Below are positions 1 through 10,884 of a DNA stretch of 30,648 bases, piece after piece (position 1 is the first letter of the stretch; every line of letters begins with the position of its first letter). A program made the position numbers and the translations under genes. Source of the DNA: Pleurotus djamor (taxonomy: Eukaryota > Basidiomycota > Agaricomycetes > Agaricales > Pleurotaceae); NCBI GenBank assembly GCA_029747585.1, contig JAPEVF010000051.1, positions 115,399 to 146,046 on the forward strand. Reading direction: 5' to 3'. The notes beneath the pieces were generated by a model. The model did no database searches and was not told the DNA's origin. It saw nothing but the letters and a program-made list of their open reading frames with translations.

Positions 1-254
1 ANTACTTACAAGTGCATACGGACATCAAAGATTGCCTTTCATGAAACGAATCAAGGGGTGTCGACATGAGGCCAACAAGGGACAACAAGAGATTGAGCGC
101 CAACTTTTGGGAAAGAGTGCCAAACGATTTTCTTGATCAAGACCTGTTTTTTTTNCCTCTCTCTCTATCTCAGTCTCTCTCCCCTTGTTTTCACGATTCT
201 CCCTTCCCCTCCGGTCACGACGTCCATCGCAACCACCACCGCAAATTCTCAATA
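1..254 (+). promoter_or_regulatory. Upstream region / 5' leader of the RRM-R3H gene
   Basis: This is the window edge, with an N at position 2. A CT-rich tract at about 144-215, containing an N at 155, lies just before the chosen ATG at 255. Such pyrimidine tracts commonly precede transcription starts in filamentous fungi. An in-frame ATG at 66 would add 63 residues, but they would be encoded through the CT tract and look like leader sequence. No TATA box or other gene is evident. Confidence 0.45.
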
Positions 255-2057
255 ATGACCAGCCCTCCAGATATCTCTGCCCTTTCCTTGAACAGCCAAC
301 AACGTATGCATGATTCTTACGATTATGAGGGAACCCCAGCAAGGCAGCAGTACCATTTTGCGACAACCTCGCCAGGGAACATCNCAGCCCAGCCCCAATT
401 TTCAGCTTTGACGATGGGGCAGTCCCCGCTCAAGGCCAAGCCTGCGAGAGGCGGTCTTCCAACGGTTCGTGCAATCGGCTATGTTTTTTCTGCGAAGGAG
501 AAGGATACTGAACGGCTGCTGTAGCAATGGCTAGACAGTGTCCCAGATAATCGTTCTCTTTCTCCTCACAATAATTCCGACTTTTCGTCCGCTGGCGGTT
601 CTCCCCCAATGAGCCATCTGAATCCCCCAGTCGGTCCTTCGACCCCCAGTCAAAACCCAGACGACGAAATCATTCCTACCGCCATCGTAATCAAGAATAT
701 ACCGTTCAATGTCAAGCGTGAAACTCTGCTTGATATAATTGTANGTCGTTTAACCATTTCTTGTACTTGGGAACGTTTGCTTACTCGGTGTCAATCAGGC
801 ATCTTTATCGATCCCGACGCCCTATGCTTTCAACTACCATCTCGACCAACAGGGCGCATTCCGCGGCCTGGCATTTGCTAATTTCCGCCAACCNGCNGAT
901 GCAGATGCGGTCGTTGTTGCTCTCAATGGGTTCGACGTACAAGGNCGAAAACTTCGCGTTGAGTACAAGAAGGTTTTGCAGGCAGGCGAGAAGGAGCGGA
1001 TCGAAAGGGAGAAGGCCCTTCGCCGCATGCGCTCTATGCAAATAGAGAAGGAGGTTTCTCAAGGTACTCCCAGCACGGCGCCGCTCTACGATGATTTCGG
1101 GTCTCCCTTGACCAGTAACTACGCTCCCTCGCGTTCGTTCTCCGCCAGTTCCTACCAGCAACAACAACAATACTCTCCCCCTAACGTGAGCTCCATGCCC
1201 CAGTACAACATCCCCCTGGCCTCCGCCCCTGCTGCCCCCGTGGCCCCACCAACGCCGAGCACCTCGGAGAAGCTTGCAGCTAATGAGCTCGATCTCAATG
1301 ACCCCTCAACGCTTGAGATCTATTCGAGGATTTTGTTGTTCAAGGACGACCACATGCGCGATGAACTTGCCTTTTCGCGAACTCTCACGCCGAAGCAGAG
1401 GCGAGTGGTCCACCTCATTGCTCAGAAGCTCGGAGTATACCACTACTCTGTCGGTGAAGGCGAGGAGCGCTACGCAGTCGTGACTCGTATTGATCCCAAC
1501 AGGGTGGGTTATCTTTCCCTCGACGGTTTTGATCGTTTCTTCCTAACGGATCTTGNCCCCCCTCTTTATAGCAACAAGCCGCTCAGCGAACACCACACAC
1601 GCTCTCACGTGCGCCTTCCGCATACTTGACCCCCTCAGCCTCCACCCTTCCTCAGGCATCTTCCCTCCGCGTCAAGAAATCCATGCCGGACATGAAGACG
1701 CTGCACTCCCAGGCCCCTCGTCTCACTCCTCGATCTTCTAACGGAAACATCCGCGAAGGTTACGCAACTATTGCTTCTCCTTCCCGTAGAGTCTCAGCTG
1801 GCTTTGGATCTCTCTTTTCCAATGGTTCTGGCGTTGGAAATGGCTTCAGCAGCGGCTCGTCTGTGCCGCCTGTTCCTAGCCTTCCTTCTGGCATCGGGAG
1901 CCCTGGCTCGTTGAATGGTGGACATGATAGCAATGTCATGCGTCAACCTCGGGGACCCGGCGTTGGAGGTTTCACCAGGAGAGATAGCAGGATTGGCCTT
2001 AATGAAGCTGCAAGGAGCGGCCTTGACACTCGATCCCACGAGCCCTTGGAGATCTAA
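255..2057 (+). CDS. PIN4: RNA-binding protein with RRM and R3H domains, PIN4/Cip2-like
   Basis: Exons 255-464, 525-740, 799-1503 and 1572-2057 give 538 aa. The apparent in-frame TAG at 522-524 is the acceptor of a 60-nt intron with donor GTTCGT. A single RRM spans about 121-201, with RNP2-like AIVIKNIPF and RNP1-like RGLAFANF (164-171). A basic helix (about 205-228) and a Q-rich linker follow. An R3H domain spans about 306-377, with the diagnostic R343-x3-H347. The C-terminal third is Ser/Gly-rich and disordered. The group (yeast PIN4, fission yeast Cip1/Cip2) binds mRNA and acts in post-transcriptional stress and cell-cycle control, so a cytoplasmic mRNA regulator is inferred. Ns fall in coding DNA at 384, 894, 897 and 945, the last three at third codon positions. 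Convergent with gene 2. Family assignment is firm; orthology to PIN4 is moderate. Confidence 0.9.
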
Positions 2058-2849
2058 TCAACGAACCTATTCAAGATACGACACGGTCATGTCGGTAATT
2101 CCTAGTTCCCTTTGCATCTTTCTGGAGATTTCGGTATGAGGAGTCGTAATATCTCAGTCCTTTGGCACGTAAGGTGATGCCTTGTTCGATATTTCCTATA
2201 TTCTAGTTCCGCATACATATGGATGTTAGTTTACTGCTTTTCCTGCCTCCTTCTATTCGTCTCGTTCCCTCTCGTTGCGCCCCAAGGATTCTNGATATCC
2301 CCCTCCACGTTCCTTCGCTAAGCTCTTGAGCATCCNTTTTTTCATGATACATCACACTACCATGCCTCGTTTATTCGCTTCGCATGCTTACACTCGTTTG
2401 ACCCTTCAATTATGACTTCACTTCCCTCACCATCCCATCCCCATCAACTCAAACATATCTCATCCTCTCTACAATCATATAGTCTCCCGGAATCTATCTC
2501 TCTGTCTCCTTGTTTTCACCTATCTGCTTCATCTCCATCCTTCTTTGTTCTATCTTTGAACAATATGGTATTATACTACTTGGCCGTTTCGTATCCCTTA
2601 CTTACAAGTCCTCGCGTGTTCATTTTTTCCGCCCTCAATCCGTTTACCTACCTCTCAACCAAAATAGTATCATCCCTTGTATTTATTAAAGTATTGCGTT
2701 CCCATCACTTTAGATCTTTGACGTCGAATGGCAAGTCCATCATGTTGGGTATTTGCTGATTATGCACAAATTATGCTTGCGAAAAAGTGACAAAAAGTCC
2801 AGACGTGAGTACGTATAATAAATTAATGGTGCGGTGTGAGTAGTGTCGA
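2058..2849. other. Convergent intergenic region
   Basis: This is the 3' flank of the RRM-R3H gene (stop at 2057) and of the minus-strand gene ending at 2850. It is T/C-rich and carries single Ns at 2293 and 2336. An AATAAA sits at 2817-2822. A 115-codon open frame at 2412-2759 is low-complexity and has no recognisable domain. No RNA gene or repeat is seen. Confidence 0.5.
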
Positions 2850-5800
2850 TTAAAATGCAAATGCGGTCATTGGTAGTGGGCGACGGAGGGTGTAAGACAG
2901 GGATTGGGTCCAGAGAGCGTTCGTCCTGCGTCTAATCTCTAATTCAGCAAGTTGAGTTGGTGTAGGGGTATGCGCGACAACGAGAAAGGTATATCCAGCC
3001 ACAGAGTTCCATTGGTTCAAGACAATGGTATTCTCTCCGGCGGTGATGAAGGGGCTGATATCCATGAATTGACCATGGGAGAGCTATGCCGAAAACTCAG
3101 CATGTGAGTGGTCAGATGAGGAGGAGAGGCTTACGAAAAGGGGCGGCGATAAAGGCAACACCTGGTTGGTACCATGACATTGAAATCCCAGAGTTAGACG
3201 ACCTTCGGCGGGCCAGGATCTTGGACATTCATTGAGGACTTTCAGCAGAGCTTCAGGGCCGCTACTTTCGTTTGTGATACTTGCCATGACACTGGATGAG
3301 TAGCAGGCTATAGAGATAGCCAGAGCTTCCTGAACATCCCTTTTCAGATGAAGAGATCAATATACGTTCGCCAAGTAGCGGATCAACGTGATACTCACTC
3401 TGTTGTCTTATACCGATTTTTCCACCGTTCAAGCGAGGACAGTACTTCGCCTTGGACAGGGAAACTCGTAGGTAAATCTGCCTGTGTTTGTTCACCCTGA
3501 AAAACCGCCAAAGCAATAGCCCCAGGTCGGAAAGCTGGTCCGCTGATAGGAAGTGTAGTGGTCTCCAGGAGTTCGCGAATCTTCTCTCCATAATTGATGG
3601 GTTGACTGCTCGGAGCAAGGATTTGTGTCTCAGGCGTGTCTCGTATGCTTGATGGCGAGCTTAGCCCGAGATCAACAGGATACGTAGCACCGTTGAGAGG
3701 GCTGGCAGGTGTACGTTGGAGGTGGCCGTTGCCATTGATGGAAGCACCTTCAGCCTTAATCGGAGAATGCAATAAGGAGGCACGCTCTGCAGAGCAGCTA
3801 CGTATCTCGCCTGATTCTAGACTAGATTCACGGAAACGTCCATTGTCACTGACAACGCGAAGGTGGTCATCAACTTCTGGCTCGTCTGAACCAACGTCCA
3901 TATCAATTTCGCCTTCAGCCCGAGGGGAGGCATCGGGAGTTGGTGAAGGGATACGATCGGTCTCCTCATCGATAGGTGGGCAAATGTCTATCTGTGGAGG
4001 ATCAGAGTCTACTTCCATATCTTTCGAATGGACCATTTCAGCCGAATCTTTGAGTGCAATTTCATCTTCGGGGAGAGTGGTAGGAGCCTTTAGAGTGTCC
4101 ACTGCCTCAATGGATGATCGTTCCACAGGTTGGGCTTCTGAGGGAACTTCTGAAGGTGTAACGGCGGGGGATGAGTTGGGATTGGTAACAGGTGGCGTGG
4201 TGGTCAGTTTCGGAGCTTCAGATGGTTGCATGGGTGTGGTTTGGATCTCGGACTCTGTCTGATTTGGATCGACGGAGGGTTGACGAGCGACATCCATAGG
4301 ATTAGCGTCAACGGGCATAGGTTCNGGGGGATGCATAAATACGAGGTTCTGGTTCTTCAGAAGGTGCGTTCAGGTGAGCTTCCAAGAAGCCAGGCGATAT
4401 GGGGAGTGGCGTATCGCCTCCAGTATGGCTAACGGCTTCCGACGACGCTCTTGCGGACGCAACGGAACTTTGTCGAGGAGTGAGCGATGTTCTTGGAGCA
4501 GGTGTTTGGGATTTAGTGCGTGCAAACAGAGGTCCTGGTTGATCAGGTTCCTCTAACTTGAGAGGACTACTTCGACCAGCGGAAGGTAGTCGTTGGGACC
4601 AGTGCGGTGGTGGCAAAGGGACACTCGGTGATATGGGAAGGGACGACTGAGGGGCAGGGGTGAGGGACTTACGCCCTCCGTGTGTCAATGAAACGGGCGG
4701 CACAGAGGGTTTGACGGCTGATGGAGGGGATGAGAGCCTAGTAATGGGATCTGATTTGCGCGACTCTTCACTAGCACTAACTACTGTGAGCTGAACCGGC
4801 ACCGGTGGCTCAGATGGAGGAGAAGTCGTCGACGTAGGGATAGGAATTGGAGGTCCATCCGTGTATTCTGAGTCTGGGGGGTTGAGAGATTGTGGAGGAT
4901 GAGGAGATGGTAGATCAGGTTTGCTCGGCGCTAAAGTCTCGGGTTGGGACAACGGCAAGATCACTCGTTTGGGCCCAACGACAGCGATTGGTGGTACCAT
5001 AGTTAAACGTGGAGTTTGGTCTGGGCAGATAGGAAGCTGGGGCGGCTTGTTGGCTTTGGCAGAATCTGTCGTCCCATTGGATCGCACAACGGGGTGCCCC
5101 GAGGCAGCTGGCGCTTGTGTGTGACAGGCCTCACCATTAGGTTCACCTCTAGGTAAACCCTGGGGAACTGAGGCGGAAGGCTTTCCAACAATTTTGGTAG
5201 TCTTGGTCTCAGCTCGCATCAGACTCTGCCCATTCGTAGAACGCACGGGTGAGGTCTTGTTCTTCGGCTTAGCAGTCGGCTTGTGTGAAGGGACTTGGGT
5301 AAGAGTTCGCTCCGCATCTTCATCATCAGCGTCCAAGATTTCTGCTCTAGGAGGAATTCTCTTTGCCCTACGTTTCAATTTGAGTGGGGGTGGAGGCATG
5401 ACAGATGGAGGTTGCTGGGTATGTGAGGTCGAAAGAAGGTTTCCTGCTGTAACGCTGGGTACTGTAGGAGCACTTTCGGAGGGTTGGATGTCATCCTTTC
5501 GAATAGGAGACATATTTGCAGGCGCTGGACCGGGGGCAGACGTAGCCGAGAGGCCCAATGTATCTTGAGGTTTCGGTATGGTCGATGGGGGAGTCCATCC
5601 ATTGACGACCAATGGTTGCGCGGAAGAATTTGGAGCCGATGGTGATGCTTGAGATATAGACGGCTGCGTTTCGCGATGGCCTCTACATTCACGGAGAATT
5701 GTGGTCGGACAAAGTGCGAGCATCATATATAGAGCAACTTACAGCTGCTTGGTCACAGGGGTGACACTAGATGTGGAAGCCACGGGTTGGGTATTTGCAC

Positions 5801-6481
5801 TATCTCAATTGTGTTCAGCTTCGGAGGAGCGACGGCCGAGATGCGAGCTTACTTGATAGTTGCACTTGTGTTCAAAAATGGCTGCAAAGGAGTTTGAGCG
5901 TTTTGGGTATTCGAAGTTGCTGTTGAGTCTATGCTCTGAATAAGCGCATCGAGCCGGGCTGTAAGACGGAGTCAAAGAAGGCCTCGAAAGAGGATTGATC
6001 CCAAAGCTACCCACCCACTTGTGACGCGTCAGGACCAAAAAGAGAACGAAATCTCGCTGCGGTTTGCACTAAGCGGACGTATGCATCTGAAAGCGGACTC
6101 CCAGAAACGGAAGCAAGAAGGAATTTCGCCTGCGGCGGTACACCAGCGCTTTCTTTAAGGGTATCCTGAGCAGTCTACAACAAGATTCACCGACTGTCCT
6201 CCTTGTGCGAGAGGGCCATTACCTTTAGCAAAGTGAGAATCTAAGTCATTAATTGACGATTCTACCTTCAAAGCTAGGGCACTCACCCAAGGTCGCGCCT
6301 CATTGTAGTATGCCCGAGCGTCCTTCAAGTACAGGATGAGCTTATCCACAGCCTCAGTGAAGGCCAGCGGCTCAGAGTTTTTGAGCTTCCTGATGAATTG
6401 TCCAAAAACCTTGGTGTTGTTCTCCTTGGTATTTTGTATATTGCTTGGTTCTGAAGAGGTGGTGGGGGTGTTGGAGGACAT
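2850..6481 (-). CDS. Large Ser/Pro-rich protein of unknown function with PINIT-like C-terminal domain
   Basis: Exons in minus order: 6481-6287, 6240-6223, 6174-6015, 5958-5853, 5799-5743, 5682-3399, 3339-3135, 3083-2850. Ignoring the N at 4325 gives 1085 aa with all splice phases consistent. The N-terminus (about 1-135) is helical and conserved-looking. Residues 180-900 are disordered and rich in Pro, Ser and Thr, with a basic stretch (KRRAKR) and an acidic DADDEDAE patch. The last 150 residues are beta-rich. There a 'GQFMDIS...NTIVLNQW...YTFLVV...TQLAEL' pattern resembles the end of the PINIT fold of SIZ/PIAS SUMO ligases, but no SP-RING cysteines or histidines follow. Nuclear function is a guess. 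The protein is not otherwise recognised. It shares a 204-bp divergent promoter with TRAPPC13. The second exon is only 18 nt; skipping it keeps frame. Confidence 0.82.
6223..6240 (-). other. Probable 18-nt micro-exon of gene 2
   Basis: Minus-strand ATTCTCACTTTGCTAAAG encodes ILTLLK. It is flanked by a 46-nt intron (6241-6286, GTGAGT...TTAG) and a 48-nt intron (6175-6222, GTAATG...GTAG). Including it gives the smooth helix EARPW-ILTLLK-TAQDT. A single 112-nt intron is the alternative, and would also be in frame. Confidence 0.6.
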
Positions 6482-6685
6482 GGAAGACGGTTCATGAGAG
6501 CACCAGAGTGTCGTCTGGCATCAAGGATGTCATGCTTGGGCTGGTCACTCGTGCGAAACCCCTATTACGCGCTTCAATGGGCGCCTATACGCCGATCGCT
6601 GTTGGCCCGATTCGGGTTCAGCAACTCAATTCTCGGTCACGCGACTGTGTCACTCTTTTCCCAGCTGCCACCACGATCCAATACG
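6482..6685. promoter_or_regulatory. Divergent promoter, gene 2 / TRAPPC13
   Basis: These 204 bp separate the two start codons and must hold both 5' leaders and core promoters. One ACGCGA element lies at 6639-6644. No TATA box is evident. Shared control is inferred from layout only. Confidence 0.5.
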
Positions 6686-8739
6686 ATGGACGGCCCCAGT
6701 CACCTACTGTCGCTTAAGGTGATGCGCGTTTCCGTAGGTACTATGAACTCATGTATCTTCATGCTCTTCAATCCGATGACATTGCGTAGAGACCTTCATT
6801 GGCCAGCTCTTGGGAGCCGTTCTACTCGAGCTCGCCGTCGTTCTCGGTGAGGGGAACATATAAACCCAGTGGACTGAGATGAGCTTACCACGAAACTCAG
6901 GCTCGCTCCACGGGCTCTATACTCTCACTTCAAGGAAAGGCACCTCTGCCAAACCACCCCAAGACTCTCCGAGACTTGACACATTCATCTGAAGTCCTTA
7001 CTCTGCCGTCATCATTTGGTGCGATCCAGCTTGGAGAAACATTTTCTAGCTGCCTATGTGTGAACAATGAGACCGCATTTGATGTCGAAGGAGTCCGCTT
7101 GAGGGTCGAGATGCAGACAGCAAACGCCAAGGTTGTCCTTGCAGAATGGGGCGGAGAGTCTCAACGCCTTGCGCCTGGAGATACCATGGAGAATGTGGTC
7201 AATCATGAAATCAAGGAGCTGGGTCAACACGTACTTGGCTGTACCGTTGTATATCGTGCTCCCCCAAATGTTCGTCATCTCCCAACTTCGGCTGAGGATC
7301 CCAACGATCCATCTCTCCAAACCTTTCGCAAGTTCTACAAGTTCTCTGTTCGTCACCCGTTCTTTTTCGTGCCCATAAACTCAACGAGTCTCAGGTCTCA
7401 AATCCCCTGTCCGTCAAGACTAAAGTCCATGCTCCCCGCTCTCCTACTGCACTGCACTCCCTTCAAGAACGAGACAAGATCTTCTTGGAAGTGCACATAC
7501 AGAATTTGATGCCTGACCCCGTGTGGTTTGAGCGCATGCAGTTTCAGCCTATCGACGATTGGAAAGCAGAGGATATCAATTTCGCTTCGCCAGATGATAG
7601 CATTTTCTCGGGCTCAATGTCTCTAATGCAGCCTCAAGACATGCGTCAATACATTTACATACTGACGCCCTCTTCTGTTCCCCTCGCACCCGTGGCACCC
7701 GTTCCTGGAAGTACGGTGCCATTAGGCAGGCTTGATATCTCGTGGAGGTCTTCGTTTGGTGAACCAGGGCGTCTCCTCACATCGGCAAGTGAATAACCAC
7801 AAAGTATCCACCGAGAACTCATTGTGTGCCCGACCGTAGATGCTATCACGTCGAATTCCCATACCAACCCCTGCACCTGTGCAGCCCACTGCATCTGCTC
7901 TTCCAGCGTATCTGAAGAGGACGCAGTCTATCGTTTCGCTGCCTTCGCGCCCTCAATCTCGCCCCGCGTCTCCGCCTCCTGGTCAACGACCTGGATCTCC
8001 TTTCCGAAACCGACCGCAAACATCGATACCTACTCGCACACAATCCCCCGCGCCGGCGCTACCATCATCATTGACGCTGACTGACATCGAAGTCACACTC
8101 ATAATACGCTCGATTGAACAACCGATAACCATTGAGAAGCCATTCAACCTTTCTTGCTCCCTTGTCGTAGTTGNCCCTGTCAAAGAGGCGCAAAGTCGCA
8201 CCGTCCATCTCGTCATACAACGCCTCCAAACGAGCCATGTTTCAGCTCCGACGTTCAGCCCTCGAATATCTTCTGGATTTTCTACACCATCACCAACAAC
8301 TGCTGCTTTCAACCTCGCGCTGGTACATAACAAGATTCTAGCTGCGGCGTCTAGACCTCCCGTTTCCAACCCCGTCTCTGAGGAGCCTGAAGAGATGAGA
8401 GACGACGGTGTGCCTGTGCTTCCACCGCCTTACTTTAATGACGTAGATGAAGCGAGGGTACGCAAGCTCTCTGGCGTACAGATTGCTGGGAACTCTACCT
8501 TGTCTCTGGAACCGATTGTGCTTCATGCAGAGGGTACTGCGACGAAGGCTCAGGCGGTGCAGGACTTTGCCTTTGATTATTTGCCAGTCAAGCAAGGACT
8601 GGTGTCGATTGGGGGACTCAGAGTGCTTGTGGTAGATGATAAGGTTGAGACAGGAAACGCTACGACGGACACTAGAAACTTGGAGGTTCGGACACTCAGA
8701 GAATGGGATGTCCTTACCGAAGTAAACGTTAGGCATTGA
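6686..8739 (+). CDS. TRAPPC13: TRAPP complex subunit 13 (TRAPPC13, DUF974 family)
   Basis: Exons 6686-6733, 6790-6846, 6901-7347, 7395-7784 and 7840-8739 give 613 aa. The start is fixed by the family-typical N-terminus (HLLSLKVMR). Further family signatures are LTLPSSFGAIQLGETFSS, HEIKELGQHVLGCTV, FRKFYKF followed after the intron by LSVKTKV, and the C-terminal block with LPVKQGLVSIGGLRVL. The family builds beta-sandwich modules and belongs to the TRAPP tethering complex, which acts on Rab GTPases in ER-Golgi and autophagy traffic. It is longer than animal orthologues because of a Pro/Arg/Ser-rich insert just after intron 4 (about 7840-8070) and a second loop with an acidic end (about 8240-8420). 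Intron 4 (7785-7839) starts with GC. An N at 8174 makes one residue ambiguous. It converges on VMA13 with 141 bp between stops. Confidence 0.93.
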
Positions 8740-8880
8740 TGATGCCTATTTTCCACTTGACTCTGTACCCTTGCTTGTTGATGGGATTAATGGGTTGTAA
8801 TAATATACATGCTTCCACCAGAGCAGTCCGATCTGCACTATGAACTCGCAGCGTACGTATTCCGAGAGATATTCAGAGTC

Positions 8881-10734
8881 TCAGACAGCCACCCACGGTT
8901 GACTAACAAGTTGCTGAACAGAAATCAACGCGCGGTACCGGACGTCCGAGTCTGCATGCGTCATCAACTCCATCACGCGGGACTTTCCTCCAAGGTCAGT
9001 GACGATCCTACGTGAAGTTAGAATATGGTTGGATATGGGAGGTGGAATGAACTCACTTCTTGCCACGTTCGTAGTGCTTGACATACTGTCCGACGTCGTG
9101 AGCAGCAACGGCAAGGACGGTGGGATCAATGGATTCGCTCAGAAGCTTCAACAGCAGCCTAAAGTCGTCATGAGATCGGGTTAAAGTTGAACGAAATGGA
9201 TGTGCACATACTTGAGTTGAGCATAGTCTTTATCATTGAGCTTGACCGCATTCTCTTTCCAAAAGTCGTCTGACTCGTGCACAGGCGTCCACGACAGATG
9301 TCCTGACAGCAACTCGGAGGTGTACTCGTCGTAAGTTCTTAACGTAAACATTGACGTTAAAGATGGACGATTGAAAATATAAAAGATACTAACGTCAGGC
9401 TCTGGAAATTGGCCGTCAATTCTTCTTTGAGGAACTGAACGTCCTCAATAACGTCTTCGTCGGACCACTTGCGAGTGCAGAGATTCTTGACGAAAGGGAG
9501 AAGCTGGGCGACGAGCATGGCAGGAAGGTTCTGAGACGGGGCTTTGGTGACCAAGTTCTGGAACAGTAGACGTCAATAGCGGTAGATGAGTAAGTGAGTA
9601 ATTTGTTTACTCTGAAGGTTGCGACGATAACCCGGATGACTTTCTCCTTGACTGCACCTTGGGCAACGTCGATTAAGAGTGGTATGACATCATATTTCCT
9701 GACAGTGAGCTTTCAGAGTGCTGGACGAGAGATATACGCAGAGGAAGCGTACTTTTGAATGTTCTCGGCTATTTCCTGTTCAAACGAGAGTAACCAAAGG
9801 CACAAAGACACTTGGTAACTCATTTGAGGCCCAGGTTTTTGTTTCAGTGTATCAACCAGACTATACGGCAACGCTCAGAGGTTAATATTAAGTGAAAAAT
9901 AATCTGGAAGAGAAGCGCACCCATTGATGATACCAGATTGAGCCCAGACTGATTTACGAGTCGAGCGTTTTGCCAGGAGGGCCTCGAGACACTGAACAGC
10001 AACATCGCGCTGGTTAGGTGTGGGTGATTGGATCAAAGTCGAAAGGGTCCGTAAGAATGGTTGTAGATGGTTCGACAAAGGTGCTGGATCTGAGCTTGAA
10101 AGGGGCGGGGGTACATTAGCAAGGTGATCATATATTATCGTTGGTATTCAGATACCTGAGGAGTACTGTAAGGATTTGAGCGGCCTTGAGTTGGATAAAT
10201 TCATCTTGCGCGTCCAAGCATCTGTACGTGATGAGGTCAATCCACAGCTCACACACGCAGCCATTGGAGTTCACCTGAGTAAAGGGACGTATGGAAGTTC
10301 GGGATCGGTCTCGGAGGCTCGGAAGAAGAGGGGTATACGTTCCTCATGATCTATATCCAGTATCAATATCAGCAGCAGAAACAGTTTGAACGTAGATGGC
10401 TGACCTGTCAGAGCTTCCGCTATGAGGACCAAGAGACACTGCATTGTGTCGATTCGCTGCAATTTCTTGAGCAATCGCAAGTACAACAGAGCATAGGTTT
10501 GGCCATCGGAAAGCAGAATCGATTCGTTCCTGGCTTTATTCTGCCCAATCTTCTTGATTTGTGCCAGTTCCTCTGAAGTTATGAGGCCTGCGCGTTGGTA
10601 GCCCTGGTGAACTTGAGATCAGGCGCGTCTCTGACCATCGCGAAAGGCGTATTCACCTCCCATGGCACAGGCTTTGAGCGAAATTTGGAGGAAGCCTCTT
10701 CGAGATATGCGTTTGAAACAAGGGATATGGACAT
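8881..10734 (-). CDS. VMA13: V-type proton ATPase V1 subunit H
   Basis: Eleven exons in minus order: 10734-10657, 10603-10405, 10350-10275, 10221-10156, 10094-9921, 9860-9753, 9698-9611, 9557-9394, 9337-9212, 9158-9057, 9007-8881; 435 aa, normal for the family. All ten introns (49-61 nt) keep phase. Family blocks include RSKPVPWEGYQRAGLITSEE, LLKKLQRIDTMQCLLVLIAEAL, HEERIPLF, KRDVAVQCLEALL-like NQRDVAVQCLEALLAKR, the CLWLLSFEQEIAE helix, LLPFVKN, KWSDEDV, TYDEYTSELLSGHLSWTP, DVGQYVKHYERGKK and DVRYRALISVQQLVSQPW. The protein is an armadillo/HEAT-like solenoid. Subunit H regulates the vacuolar H+-ATPase and silences free V1 ATPase on the cytosolic face of vacuole and endosome membranes. The start at 10734 matches the usual short N-terminus (LVSNAYL); an in-frame ATG-equivalent farther upstream is less likely. 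It shares a 150-bp promoter with mL46. Confidence 0.97.
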
Positions 10735-10884
10735 CACGTAGCAATGGATTCGAAGGCGAGCGCAAGAGACGACTGTGATAGGGTTGGAAGAGGACCCAAA
10801 ATGGAAACTGGGTCGCACAGTCTGACCGTTCCGAAGTCAAAGTGCGAAAAACACTCTAACACCAAACCTCTACACCGCGTCGTG
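10735..10884. promoter_or_regulatory. Divergent promoter, VMA13 / mL46
   Basis: Only 150 bp lie between the two ATGs, so both leaders and both promoters overlap here. The 60 bp before the mL46 start are rich in A and C. No TATA box or known motif is obvious. Confidence 0.5.

Noticed and set aside
66..254. Upstream in-frame start for the RRM-R3H protein
   Set aside because: The extension would be encoded by the CT-rich leader and contains an N; the ATG at 255 opens a normal disordered N-terminus.
522..524. In-frame TAG suggesting a broken RRM-R3H gene
   Set aside because: It is the acceptor of a 60-nt intron (465-524) with donor GTTCGT; splicing gives GGLPT-QWLDS in frame.
2412..2759. 115-codon plus-strand frame in the convergent region
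   Set aside because: Composition is typical T/C-rich 3' flank (Ser, Leu, Phe), with no domain and no good context.
3636..4262. 208-codon plus-strand frame
   Set aside because: Antisense shadow of the disordered part of gene 2, whose splice phases and N-terminal continuity support the minus strand.
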